Assembly: GCF_903642095.1 (NCBI RefSeq)
Contig: NZ_CAHJWD020000419.1
Location: forward strand, 1 to 19,849
Reading direction: 5' to 3'
DNA length: 19,849 nucleotides
DNA from: Bathymodiolus brooksi thiotrophic gill symbiont
GTDB taxonomy: Bacteria > Pseudomonadota > Gammaproteobacteria > PS1 > Pseudothioglobaceae
Shown: piece after piece, positions 8,094-19,849 of the stretch
Position numbering within the stretch: the stretch's first letter is position 1
Layout of the letters: each line of letters begins with the position of its first letter
The notes under the pieces: model-generated
What the model was told of the DNA's origin: nothing
Databases searched by the model: none
What the model saw: only the letters and a program-made list of their open reading frames with translations
Position numbers and translations under genes: made by a program

Positions 8094-8963
8094 ATGAAAA
8101 AATTATTAACAACGACAGCATCTGTTTTAGCAGGGCTAACAATCTCTTTTAATCTTTTAGCAGGTAGCAATGTGCAACTTGACCGTGCTAATACAGATAT
8201 TAGAGATCAAAAATCACTACAAAATGGTGCGCAATTATTTATGGATTATTGCTCAGGTTGTCACTCTATCTCTTTTATGCGTTACAATCGCATTGCTGAA
8301 GATTTATTTTTAGATGACATTGTAGAGGCCTATAAGCAAGCAAAAACAAACTTATTGACTAACAAGCCATTGAGTGCTACTGATTTTCAGGCACTTTCAA
8401 ATGCAGTTGACAATTCTGTGAAAAATATCAAACAGGCAAAAGAATCGCTTGGTAAACTTTCTGACAGTCAAATTGAAAAGAATTTAAGCAAAGCAACCGA
8501 CAGAATGGTTGAAAAAAACCTTGTATTTAATGCTGACAAAGTTGGCTCTCCAATTATTTCATCAATGCCAAAAAAAGGAGCAGAAGCTTGGTTTGGCACA
8601 ACACCGCCAGACTTGTCTTTGGTCGCTCGCTCTAAAGGCACAGATTGGATTTACACCTATTTGCGTAGTTTTTACAAAGATGATTCTCGTCCATTTGGTG
8701 TGAACAATAAAGTTTTGACTAATGTCTCTATGCCAGATGTTTTATGGCATCTTAAGGAGAGCAAATCAACAAAAGATTTCAACCAAGATGTGCGTGATAT
8801 TACTAACTTTTTAGACTATGTTGGCGAACCTGCAAAATTGGTGCGCGTTGACTTAGGTTACAAAGTATTAGGCTTTTTATTTATTCTATTCATTCTTTCT
8901 TATTTATTGAAAAAAGAATACTGGAGAGATGTTAAATACGGCAAATGGAAAGCCAAAGACTAA
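8094..8963 (+). CDS. petC: Cytochrome c1 of the bc1 complex, with an internal insertion
   Basis: The periplasmic heme subunit that hands electrons from the Rieske protein to soluble cytochrome c. It has a signal peptide (1-23, KKLL followed by a hydrophobic stretch and LLAGS), heme motif C53-S-G-C56-H57 followed by the conserved MRYNR, DLSLVARSKGTDWIYTYLR with FYKDDSRP, the axial Met213 in SMPDVLWHLK, and a C-terminal membrane anchor (about 257-272) ending in a basic cytoplasmic tail. At 289 residues it is longer than typical proteobacterial c1. Between MRYNR and KNLVFNADKVG there are about 75 residues (67-140) where relatives usually have around 15; the extra part is charged, helical-looking and heme-free. 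It is last in petABC and is followed by a hairpin with a T run. Confidence 0.95.
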   Translation: MKKLLTTTASVLAGLTISFNLLAGSNVQLDRANTDIRDQKSLQNGAQLFMDYCSGCHSISFMRYNRIAEDLFLDDIVEAYKQAKTNLLTNKPLSATDFQALSNAVDNSVKNIKQAKESLGKLSDSQIEKNLSKATDRMVEKNLVFNADKVGSPIISSMPKKGAEAWFGTTPPDLSLVARSKGTDWIYTYLRSFYKDDSRPFGVNNKVLTNVSMPDVLWHLKESKSTKDFNQDVRDITNFLDYVGEPAKLVRVDLGYKVLGFLFILFILSYLLKKEYWRDVKYGKWKAKD

Positions 8964-8987
8964 TTAATCTCATTTTCTAGTACAATC

Positions 8988-9019
8988 GAAACAGTGTTTC
9001 AATAAAAATACTGTTTTTT
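8988..9019 (+). terminator. Hairpin with T run after petC, with an alternative overlapping hairpin
   Basis: AAACAGT (8989-8995) pairs with ACTGTTT (9010-9016), followed by T residues to 9019, an intrinsic-terminator layout. The same left arm can instead pair in GAAAC-AGT-GTTTC (8988-9000), which would exclude the first hairpin. The sspA ATG is 20 bases further on with AAGGA upstream, so this could be a leaky end to petABC or an attenuator controlling read-through into sspA. Confidence 0.45.
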
Positions 9020-9038
9020 ATTTCTAAGGACAAATATT

Positions 9039-9668
9039 ATGACAAGCAAACCAAATCCATCTTCAACCATTCTTTATTCGTCTAACGATGAAATAGAATC
9101 ACATGTAGTGCGCTTCATTATGGCAGAAAAAAACATTGAAAGAGAGGTAGCAATTTTAGAAGCTGAAAAAATACCTGAAGAAATTTTAGAACTTAGTCCC
9201 AGTCAAACACTGCCCACTTTATTTGACCGTGGTATCGTTTTATATGACCTTTCAGTGATTATGGAATACCTAGATGAACGCTTTCCATTTCCACCATTGT
9301 TGCCTGTTGACCCGATTGAAAAATCAGAAAAACGCCTGCTTATTTTTAGATTTACAAGGGCTTCTAACAGTTGGTTTGATCAAATTAAAATTATTGAAAC
9401 TGGCAATAAAAAAGAAGCCAATGCAGCCAGAGCATTTCTTAAAAATAGTTTGATTGAATTGGTACCTTTGTTTGAATACAAACCTTTCTTTAAAAGCGAT
9501 GATATGACGATTGTTGACGCTTGTTTGGCGGCATTGTTGTGGCGTTTGAAAAAACTTGATATTAACTTGGGTGTGCCGGGAAAGGCTGTTACTGACTATG
9601 CAAATCGTCTATTTGCAAGAAGTAGCTTTAAGGAAAGTTTGACTGATTGCGAAAAAGAATATAATTAA
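9039..9668 (+). CDS. sspA: Stringent starvation protein A (SspA)
   Basis: SspA is a glutathione-S-transferase-fold protein that binds RNA polymerase holoenzyme and acts as a transcription factor in stationary phase and stress; it has no GST activity. The N-terminal thioredoxin-like domain (about 9-85) carries SHVVRFIMAEK, the conserved PSQTLPTLFDRG and YDLSVIMEYLDERFP. The C-terminal helical domain (about 95-205) ends with LVDCYLAPLLWRL-like text (MTIVDACLAALLWRLKKL) and FKESLTDCEKEYN. The PHP surface motif at E. coli residues 84-86, needed for RNA polymerase binding, reads P83-F84-P85 here. Position behind petABC and ahead of sspB is the usual gammaproteobacterial order. A degenerate copy of its last 20 codons lies 178 bases downstream. 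Confidence 0.93.
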   Translation: MTSKPNPSSTILYSSNDEIESHVVRFIMAEKNIEREVAILEAEKIPEEILELSPSQTLPTLFDRGIVLYDLSVIMEYLDERFPFPPLLPVDPIEKSEKRLLIFRFTRASNSWFDQIKIIETGNKKEANAARAFLKNSLIELVPLFEYKPFFKSDDMTIVDACLAALLWRLKKLDINLGVPGKAVTDYANRLFARSSFKESLTDCEKEYN

Positions 9669-9682
9669 ACATAATTTGAGAA

Positions 9683-9719
9683 CTCTGATAAATATAAATA
9701 ATTATCAGGGATTTACTTT
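9683..9719 (+). terminator. Probable intrinsic terminator after sspA
   Basis: CTCTGATAA (9683-9691) pairs with TTATCAGGG (9702-9710), a 9-bp stem with one U-G pair, followed by ATTTACTTTTTT. The stem is A+T-rich, so termination may be partial; sspB lies 150 bases beyond. Confidence 0.45.
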
Positions 9720-9744
9720 TTTACCAGCTTAACGACTTCTTTAA

Positions 9745-9773
9745 ACCTTGCCTTAGTATTGCTAAGATAAGGT
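9745..9773. repeat. Imperfect hairpin in the sspA-sspB spacer
   Basis: ACCTT (9745-9749) and CTTAG (9752-9756) pair with CTAAG (9762-9766) and AAGGT (9769-9773), giving two 5-bp stems separated by a symmetric 2x2 internal loop and capped by a 5-base loop. No T run follows. It lies between the sspA end and the duplicated sspA tail. Function is unknown. Confidence 0.45.
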
Positions 9774-9780
9774 CTGAAGA

Positions 9781-9852
9781 AATCGTCTATTTTTTAAAAA
9801 TAATTTTAAAGAGAGTTTAGCCGATTACGAAAAAGAATATAACCAAATATAA
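9781..9852 (+). pseudogene. Degenerate second copy of the sspA 3' end
   Basis: This segment aligns without gaps to the sspA 3' end starting at 9603, at a constant offset of 178 bases; by eye about three quarters of bases match, including an identical AATCGTCTATTT at the start and CGAAAAAGAATATAA near the end. Read in the matching frame it gives FKESLADYEKEYNQI and a stop, against FKESLTDCEKEYN and a stop in sspA. Several differences are conservative or silent, suggesting the copy was once coding. An in-frame TGA lies just upstream, so no functional gene remains. It may be the relic of an sspA paralogue or of a partial tandem duplication. Confidence 0.7.
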
Positions 9853-9873
9853 CTTAACAACGGCAAATGACTT

Positions 9874-10230
9874 ATGACTTCTGTAGTACCTTATCTTGTT
9901 AGAGCTTACCACCAATGGATGGAAGATTCTGGACTAACGCCACACATATTGGTTGATTGTTCAAAATCAAGTGTGGTGGTGCCAGAGCCTTTTATTCAGA
10001 AAGGGAAAATTGTGCTTAATATCGCTAATCATGCAACCAATTCCCTAGTTATAAACAATGAATCAATATCATTCAAAGCACGCTTTGAGGGGAAATCCCA
10101 TAATATTTATACACCCATTAATGCGGTGCTAACTATTTATGCAGGTGAAAATGGCGAGGGTATGTTTTTTGAAAAGGATCAAATGCTACCAAAAAAAGAA
10201 AAAAAGCCAATCTTAACTATATTAGATTAA
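9874..10230 (+). CDS. sspB: ClpXP protease specificity-enhancing factor SspB
   Basis: SspB tethers ssrA-tagged proteins and some other substrates to the ClpXP protease. The substrate-binding domain (about 5-95) shows the family pattern PYLVRAYHQWMEDSGLTPHI, KIVLNIANHAT and the ARFEGKSHNIYTPINAVLTI YAGENGEGMFF block, closely matching the E. coli protein. A short basic linker (PKKEKK) leads to the C-terminal tail KPILTILD, where the ClpX-binding XB peptide sits in this family. At 118 residues it is shorter than E. coli SspB because the linker is short. Ribosome binding site is weak. Its 3' end overlaps the convergent bioD by 14 bases. Confidence 0.93.
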   Translation: MTSVVPYLVRAYHQWMEDSGLTPHILVDCSKSSVVVPEPFIQKGKIVLNIANHATNSLVINNESISFKARFEGKSHNIYTPINAVLTIYAGENGEGMFFEKDQMLPKKEKKPILTILD

Positions 10231-10858
10231 TTACCTTGGCGTTAAAGTCATCTATTTTTTCTTTATTAAAAGTTACTACCTCAACATCTGTATAAGCACT
10301 CAGCGCCTCTTCATTGTCTAAATTATTGGATGTAATTTGGTTAAGCACTAACATAATAATATTCAATTTGTGTTTTTTAGCGGCATTAATGCTCAATAAT
10401 GCCTGATTGATTGCACCCAGTTCGTCTTTTACCACGATTACCACTGGCAGTTTAAGCGCTAATGCAAAATCACTGTTTAATGCTTGCTGTGCAATAGGAG
10501 AATACAATCCGCCTGCACCCTCAATAACAACAAAATCATCATCATTTATGGGTTGCACTGCATCAACTAAATCTTGTAATTCAACAACAATACCTTGCTC
10601 TGAACTGGCTTTTTCGCCACTCACACAGGCTTCAAATCGAAATTTACACACAGTATGGATTGGCTCTGGATTTGCACACAAATTGTTCAATAATACTGCG
10701 TCTTTAGGCATCAATCCATCGGCAGTTTTTATGCAATCGCTCTCAATGGGTTTTCTCGCCACAACAGTGTATTTCACACTCAGCGCTTGAATAATATAAC
10801 TGGCAATCCATGTTTTTCCTACATTGGTGCCACTGCCGCTAATAAACAATCCTTTCAT
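10217..10858 (-). CDS. bioD: Dethiobiotin synthetase (BioD)
   Basis: BioD closes the ureido ring of dethiobiotin from DAPA, CO2 and ATP, the step before biotin synthase. Seen here are the P-loop S9-GTNVGKT16 at the N-terminus, the substrate motif RKPIESD with K36, and the second nucleotide/Mg motif VVIEGAGGLYSPI (110-122) followed by VVVIVKDELGAINQALLSI-type text at the dimer interface. At 213 residues it is of usual size. No other bio gene is in the window, so it stands alone. It is convergent with sspB and divergent from pyrD. No clear Shine-Dalgarno sequence precedes the ATG. Confidence 0.93.
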   Translation of the reverse strand: MKGLFISGSGTNVGKTWIASYIIQALSVKYTVVARKPIESDCIKTADGLMPKDAVLLNNLCANPEPIHTVCKFRFEACVSGEKASSEQGIVVELQDLVDAVQPINDDDFVVIEGAGGLYSPIAQQALNSDFALALKLPVVIVVKDELGAINQALLSINAAKKHKLNIIMLVLNQITSNNLDNEEALSAYTDVEVVTFNKEKIDDFNAKVINLI

Positions 10859-10891
10859 GGTTTATAATTTTAACAGTAAAACCCTTTCAAC

Positions 10892-11005
10892 CTAATCCAA
10901 AGATTAATACCGCTTACCCCGTATTTAACACACATGGTCAAGCCCATGAAGTGGACTTTCTGTGTTCAATAGCACTACTATGTTTAATCTCTATATTTGG
11001 ATTAG
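10892..11005. repeat. Nested inverted-repeat element in the bioD-pyrD spacer
   Basis: CTAATCCAAA (10892-10901) is the exact reverse complement of TTTGGATTAG (10996-11005). Just inside, AGATTAA (10901-10907) pairs with TTAATCT (10984-10990). Further in, AACACA (10927-10932) pairs with TGTGTT (10961-10966), and within that CATGG (10933-10937) pairs with CCATG (10944-10948). The 114-base unit can thus fold into one long branched structure on either strand. It has the look of a small non-autonomous repeat element or a structured RNA; no coding sequence is inside. Confidence 0.5.
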
Positions 11006-11008
11006 AGG

Positions 11009-11014
11009 TATAAT
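11009..11014 (+). promoter_or_regulatory. Candidate -10 element of the pyrD-leuS transcript
   Basis: A perfect TATAAT begins 3 bases after the right arm of the spacer inverted repeat. The -35 region falls inside that arm and is not a good match. The predicted start is near 11020, giving a leader of about 58 bases. Confidence 0.4.
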
Positions 11015-11018
11015 AACG

Positions 11019-11037
11019 CCCACACACAATTAGTGGG
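11019..11037 (+). promoter_or_regulatory. Leader hairpin at the predicted pyrD transcript start
   Basis: CCCAC (11019-11023) pairs with GTGGG (11033-11037) across a 9-base loop, right where the transcript would begin. Enteric pyrC and pyrD genes use a start-site-dependent leader hairpin for pyrimidine control; here the hairpin is over 40 bases from the ATG, so it would not cover the ribosome binding site. Any regulatory role is speculative. Confidence 0.25.
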
Positions 11038-11078
11038 TAAATAACTATAAATACAGTAAAAAATTAGGTAACTATAAA

Positions 11079-14523
<3,445 letters not shown>

Positions 14524-14547
14524 AAAAAACTAACCCCAGTATTTTTT
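14524..14547. terminator. Weak A+T hairpin between convergent leuS and chrA
   Basis: An A run then ACT (14529-14531) pairs with AGT (14538-14540), followed after one bulged A by a run of six T. It could end transcription from either side. The stem is short and poor in G+C, so the call is tentative. Confidence 0.3.
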
Positions 14548-14576
14548 ACCATTACACTCAAGAACTTTTAAACAGC

Positions 14577-15884
14577 TTACAAAATAGAAACCCCTAGACC
14601 TATTAACCCACTCACAGCTATCACGCTCATAATGCCAATTTTAAAGCGAAATAGTGCAATAAATGCAACTAGGGTGATAGTGGTGGCTATCCAGTCTATT
14701 TGCTGATTGTGATATAGTGTGGCCTGTGCAAAAAATATTGCTAGATTGACAATTACACCCACTACGGCGGCTGTTACTGCTGAGAGTGGTGCGCTGAATT
14801 TTAAGTTACTTCGTGTGGCTTCAATGCCTGGTGCACCTAAGAATATGAATAAAAAAGAGGGCAAGAAGGTAAAAAAAGTAGCGACTGATGCACCAGCAAA
14901 ACCTGCTAATAATATTGAATCTGCACCAAAAACTTCTTTAACCGTTGCACCAACAAAACCGACAAATGCCACTACCATAATTAGTGGGCCGGGAGTGGTT
15001 TCACCAAGTGCTAAGCCATCCATCATTTGTGTGGCACTTAACCAGTGGTATTGCTCAACACCGCCTTGGTAGATATAGGGTAATACAGCATAAGCACCGC
15101 CAAAAGTAACAAGTGCGGCTTTGGTAAAAAATTCGCCCATATCGTGTAATACTTTATTGTCTAATAAACTTAGGACGACACTACCAAGCACAACGCCGAT
15201 AATTAAAAAACTGAAGAAATTAGACCATTTAAATTTTGCGTGGTCGGGAATAGGGGTGTGATCATCAATTAATGCTACGCCATAACTGTTTTTACTCTCG
15301 CCATGATGTGCACCCACGGTGAAAGTATTAGGTGATAATTTTGCACCTAAAAAGCCAATGGATGCGGCGATTAATACGATATAAGGGAAAGGAATTTGGA
15401 ACTGATAAATAGCAATAAATGCGAATACTGCTAATACTTTTAACACAGAATTTGATAAGGCTTTAGAGCCAATTCGATAAGCGGCAAATAGGACAATGGC
15501 GGTAACAGCAGGCTTAATGCCATATAGAATGCCAGCGACTTCATTAAGTGCACCATAAGTTAAATAAATCCAAGTAAGTGTGCTTAAAATAAACAAGGAA
15601 GGTAGAACAAATAACACGCCAGCAACCAGCCCACCTTGTATGCCGAACATAAGCCAACCGATATAGGTAGCGAGTTGCTGAGCTTCTGGACCGGGTAGCA
15701 CCATGGTGAAATTTAGGGCGTGAAGAAAACGATGTTCTGAGATCCAACGCCTGTCTTCAACCAGTGCTTGGTGCATCATTGATATTTGACCTGCAGGCCC
15801 ACCAAAACTAATAAAACCTAATTTTAACCAATAAATAAAAAATTGAAAAAAACTGGGTTTTACAGGAGGTTGAGTTAAGTTCAT
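14577..15884 (-). CDS. chrA: Chromate transporter family protein (CHR, two-domain)
   Basis: Inner-membrane protein of the CHR superfamily; characterised members export chromate with protons, but many homologues have no known substrate. Two homologous halves are present: the first with KLGFISFGGPAGQI (21-34) and LPGPEAQQ (63-70), the second with LVTFGGAYAVLPY (258-270) and GETTPGPL (294-301). Multiple hydrophobic helices fill both halves, joined by a hydrophilic loop at about 185-220. The 435-residue length is that of the long-chain type. It starts 20 bases beyond the prkB terminator, which leaves little room for its own promoter unless read-through or a site within the prkB end is used. No chromate-resistance regulator (chrB) is adjacent, so the native role is uncertain. 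Confidence 0.9.
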   Translation of the reverse strand: MNLTQPPVKPSFFQFFIYWLKLGFISFGGPAGQISMMHQALVEDRRWISEHRFLHALNFTMVLPGPEAQQLATYIGWLMFGIQGGLVAGVLFVLPSLFILSTLTWIYLTYGALNEVAGILYGIKPAVTAIVLFAAYRIGSKALSNSVLKVLAVFAFIAIYQFQIPFPYIVLIAASIGFLGAKLSPNTFTVGAHHGESKNSYGVALIDDHTPIPDHAKFKWSNFFSFLIIGVVLGSVVLSLLDNKVLHDMGEFFTKAALVTFGGAYAVLPYIYQGGVEQYHWLSATQMMDGLALGETTPGPLIMVVAFVGFVGATVKEVFGADSILLAGFAGASVATFFTFLPSFLFIFLGAPGIEATRSNLKFSAPLSAVTAAVVGVIVNLAIFFAQATLYHNQQIDWIATTITLVAFIALFRFKIGIMSVIAVSGLIGLGVSIL

Positions 15885-15907
15885 TTTTTTAGGTTCGCTT
15901 AATGCAA

Positions 15908-15934
15908 AAAACCCCAGTCAAAAACTGGGGTTTT
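15908..15934 (-). terminator. Strong intrinsic terminator after prkB
   Basis: AAAACCCCAGT (15908-15918) is the exact reverse complement of ACTGGGGTTTT (15924-15934), an 11-bp stem with a 5-base loop and a T run on the minus strand. It lies 15 bases after the prkB stop and ends the gyrB-prkB transcript before chrA. Confidence 0.88.
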
Positions 15935-15948
15935 AAGAGAGGGGTTAT

Positions 15949-16836
15949 CTATTTATTGGCAATCAAATTGTGAATAATTGGATATAAAATCACTTCCATT
16001 GCTAATCCCATTTTATTACCAGGAACAACAATGGTATTGCGTCTAGATATAAATGAACCTTCAATGATAGTTTTTACTTGAACAAAATCAACAGGTGTTT
16101 TCTCCAAATTATTAAAATGAATAACAACCAGTGATTCATCAGGTGTAGGAATATCACGAGCAATAAACGGATTGGAAGTATCCACAGTAGCAATACGCTG
16201 AAAGTTAATATCAGTTTGTGAGAATTGCGGGGTAATGTAGTTAATATAATCAGGCATTCTGCTTAAAATTGTCTCTACTGTTTCTTCTGCAGAATAACCG
16301 CGTTCAGCGTTATCACGATGAATTTTCTGAATCCATTCAAGATTAATGCTAGGAACAACGCCAACTTTTAAATCGCCATATTGTGCCATATCTATATTAT
16401 CAGTAACGACAGCACCGTGTAAACCTTCGTAAAATAATAAGTCTGTGCCCTTACCAACTTTTTCCCATGGGGTGAATTCACCTGGGTTAAGGTTAGTACC
16501 TAAATTGGCGTTATGCTCAAGAGCTTCATCATCAGAATGAATATAGTAACGACGGTTACACTCACCTGTGACACCATAATCTTTAAAAGCTTGTTCAATT
16601 TTTTTGAATAAATTAGTGTCTGGGCCAAAGTGTGAGAAGAAGTTATTACCTTGTTCTTTTTGTTCTTGCACTGCTTTTTTCATAGCAATACGATCATATT
16701 TATGAAAACTATCGCCTTCAACGATAAGTGGTTTAATGTTTTCTTTATCAAAAATGTGCTCAAATGCACGCTTTACAAAAGTGGTGCCTGCACCTGATGA
16801 GCCAGTTACCACAATAACAGGGTGTTTCTTTGACAT
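15949..16836 (-). CDS. prkB: Phosphoribulokinase (proteobacterial class I)
   Basis: Phosphorylates ribulose-5-phosphate to ribulose-1,5-bisphosphate, the reaction unique to the Calvin-Benson-Bassham cycle together with Rubisco, so the organism is very likely autotrophic. The 295-residue sequence closely follows the Rhodobacter enzyme: P-loop G12-SSGAGTT19, VEGDSFHKYDR with the catalytic base position D42, FFSHFGPDTN, RRYYIHSDDEA, LLFYEGLHG with E137, and LKVGVVPSINLEWIQKIHRDNAERGYS for substrate and allosteric contacts. The redox-regulatory cysteine pair of plant enzymes is absent, as expected in this class. GGAG lies 8 bases before the ATG, and gyrB ends 24 bases upstream, so prkB is probably cotranscribed with gyrB rather than with other cbb genes. 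Confidence 0.97.
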   Translation of the reverse strand: MSKKHPVIVVTGSSGAGTTFVKRAFEHIFDKENIKPLIVEGDSFHKYDRIAMKKAVQEQKEQGNNFFSHFGPDTNLFKKIEQAFKDYGVTGECNRRYYIHSDDEALEHNANLGTNLNPGEFTPWEKVGKGTDLLFYEGLHGAVVTDNIDMAQYGDLKVGVVPSINLEWIQKIHRDNAERGYSAEETVETILSRMPDYINYITPQFSQTDINFQRIATVDTSNPFIARDIPTPDESLVVIHFNNLEKTPVDFVQVKTIIEGSFISRRNTIVVPGNKMGLAMEVILYPIIHNLIANK

Positions 16837-16860
16837 ATTTTTCTCCGTGTTTAAATAAGT

Positions 16861-19281
<2,421 letters not shown>

Positions 19282-19299
19282 TTAAAAATGAATAGAATA

Positions 19300-19308
19300 A
19301 TTATACCA
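19300..19308 (-). promoter_or_regulatory. Candidate extended -10 promoter of gyrB
   Basis: On the minus strand TGGTATAAT fits the extended -10 consensus TGnTATAAT, which can work without a good -35. The start would be near 19293, about 30 bases before the gyrB ATG, with AGG further down as ribosome binding site. Confidence 0.55.
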
Positions 19309-19318
19309 TGATAGGGGG

Positions 19319-19849
19319 TTATTTTTGTTGTGTAATCACACCCTTGTTAATTTGAAAAATAGTAGGGTTTATTTGCTGAATAGTTGATAAATTATGGTTA
19401 ATATCAGTCATAAAAGTTTGCACTTTAAGGATTTTTAAATATTGTAAAATAATATTGACTTTGGCATTGTCTAATTCAGAAGATAAATCATCAATTAAAA
19501 CAATAGGTTTCACCCCAAGATTAATTAATAACACAACTTGTGTTAGCCAAAAAATAATAGACAAGGTTTTTTGCTCACCTCTTGAAAAAAAACATTCATT
19601 TCTACCATCAAAAGTAAAATTAATATTTGCTTTATGAGAACCGTAATTTAAATATTTAATCCGTAATAATGAAGTGGTGTTTTTCTTTAGATAGTGATAA
19701 ATATTTTGTTCATTAATTTCATCTACTTCTTTTGGCCAACCAGATAAAAATTCATAATTAAATTTATCTAATGAATCAATGAGCTTACCTAGAGTTTTAG
19801 TTTTATCGGACAACAAAGTTTCTCTAAGTTGTTGTAAATAATCCAATCG
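19319..19849 (-). CDS. recF: DNA replication and repair protein RecF (3' part)
   Basis: C-terminal half of RecF, an SMC-like ATPase that helps load RecA at gaps through RecOR. Visible are the ABC signature region FFSRGEQKTLSIIFWL and Walker B IVLIDDLSSELDNAK followed by the H-loop-like segment TFMTDINHN. The reading frame stays open through the right edge of the window, so the N-terminal half with Walker A is outside. About 176 codons are seen of a family length near 350-370. The ATG at 19846 is internal, not the real start. It precedes gyrB by 55 bases, the standard dnaN-recF-gyrB order. Confidence 0.92.
   Translation of the reverse strand, partial: RLDYLQQLRETLLSDKTKTLGKLIDSLDKFNYEFLSGWPKEVDEINEQNIYHYLKKNTTSLLRIKYLNYGSHKANINFTFDGRNECFFSRGEQKTLSIIFWLTQVVLLINLGVKPIVLIDDLSSELDNAKVNIILQYLKILKVQTFMTDINHNLSTIQQINPTIFQINKGVITQQK

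Noticed and set aside
9669..9873. A small gene between sspA and sspB
   Set aside because: All frames are broken; the only protein-like stretch is the duplicated sspA tail, which has an in-frame stop just upstream.
10407..10790. 127-codon plus-strand ORF
   Set aside because: Antisense to bioD, with low-complexity Ser/Thr composition and no start signals.
14719..15072. 117-codon plus-strand ORF
   Set aside because: Antisense to chrA; Lys/Ala/Thr/Pro repeats reflect transmembrane codons read backwards.

Overview
The window is A+T-rich bacterial chromosome carrying mostly conserved housekeeping and energy genes. It looks gammaproteobacterial: sspA and sspB lie behind petABC, a DciA/DUF721 gene is divergent from secA, GyrB is about 800 residues, and PyrC is of the short E. 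coli type. A phosphoribulokinase plus a complete cytochrome bc1 operon point to an autotroph with a respiratory chain. Low G+C together with this gene set fits the sulfur-oxidising SUP05/Thioglobus group and its thiotrophic symbiont relatives. That placement is an inference from content; no sulfur-oxidation gene is present in the window.

Layout. 1-733 has no intact gene but holds what look like decayed coding remnants on the minus strand. 734-5748 (minus) is secA, anmK and pyrC, with secA and anmK overlapping. 5859-8963 (plus) is a dciA-like gene followed by petA-petB-petC. 9039-10230 (plus) is sspA and sspB, separated by a spacer containing two hairpins and a degenerate second copy of the sspA 3' end. 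bioD (minus) meets sspB tail to tail with a 14-bp overlap. A 220-bp divergent spacer with nested inverted repeats separates bioD from a class 1B dihydroorotate dehydrogenase gene and leuS (plus). chrA, prkB, gyrB and the 3' part of recF follow on the minus strand. recF-gyrB is the usual origin-proximal order, so oriC may lie to the right of the window.

How the genes work together. PetABC is the quinol:cytochrome c oxidoreductase, and PrkB makes ribulose-1,5-bisphosphate for carbon fixation. PyrC and PyrD catalyse consecutive steps of pyrimidine synthesis from separate loci. AnmK recycles murein sugar, SecA drives protein export, SspA/SspB act on RNA polymerase and ClpXP, and GyrB/RecF/DciA belong to DNA topology, repair and replication.

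I found no CRISPR array, tRNA, rRNA, insertion sequence, toxin-antitoxin or defence cassette. No clearly undescribed system is visible. The points most worth checking are protein-level oddities (an insertion in cytochrome c1, a PLWY Qo motif in cytochrome b, PFP instead of PHP in SspA, a class 1B PyrD with no PyrK nearby) and several small DNA elements: repeated TGTCTAA sites before pyrC, the structured bioD/pyrD spacer, the sspA 3' duplication, and the remnants at the left end.
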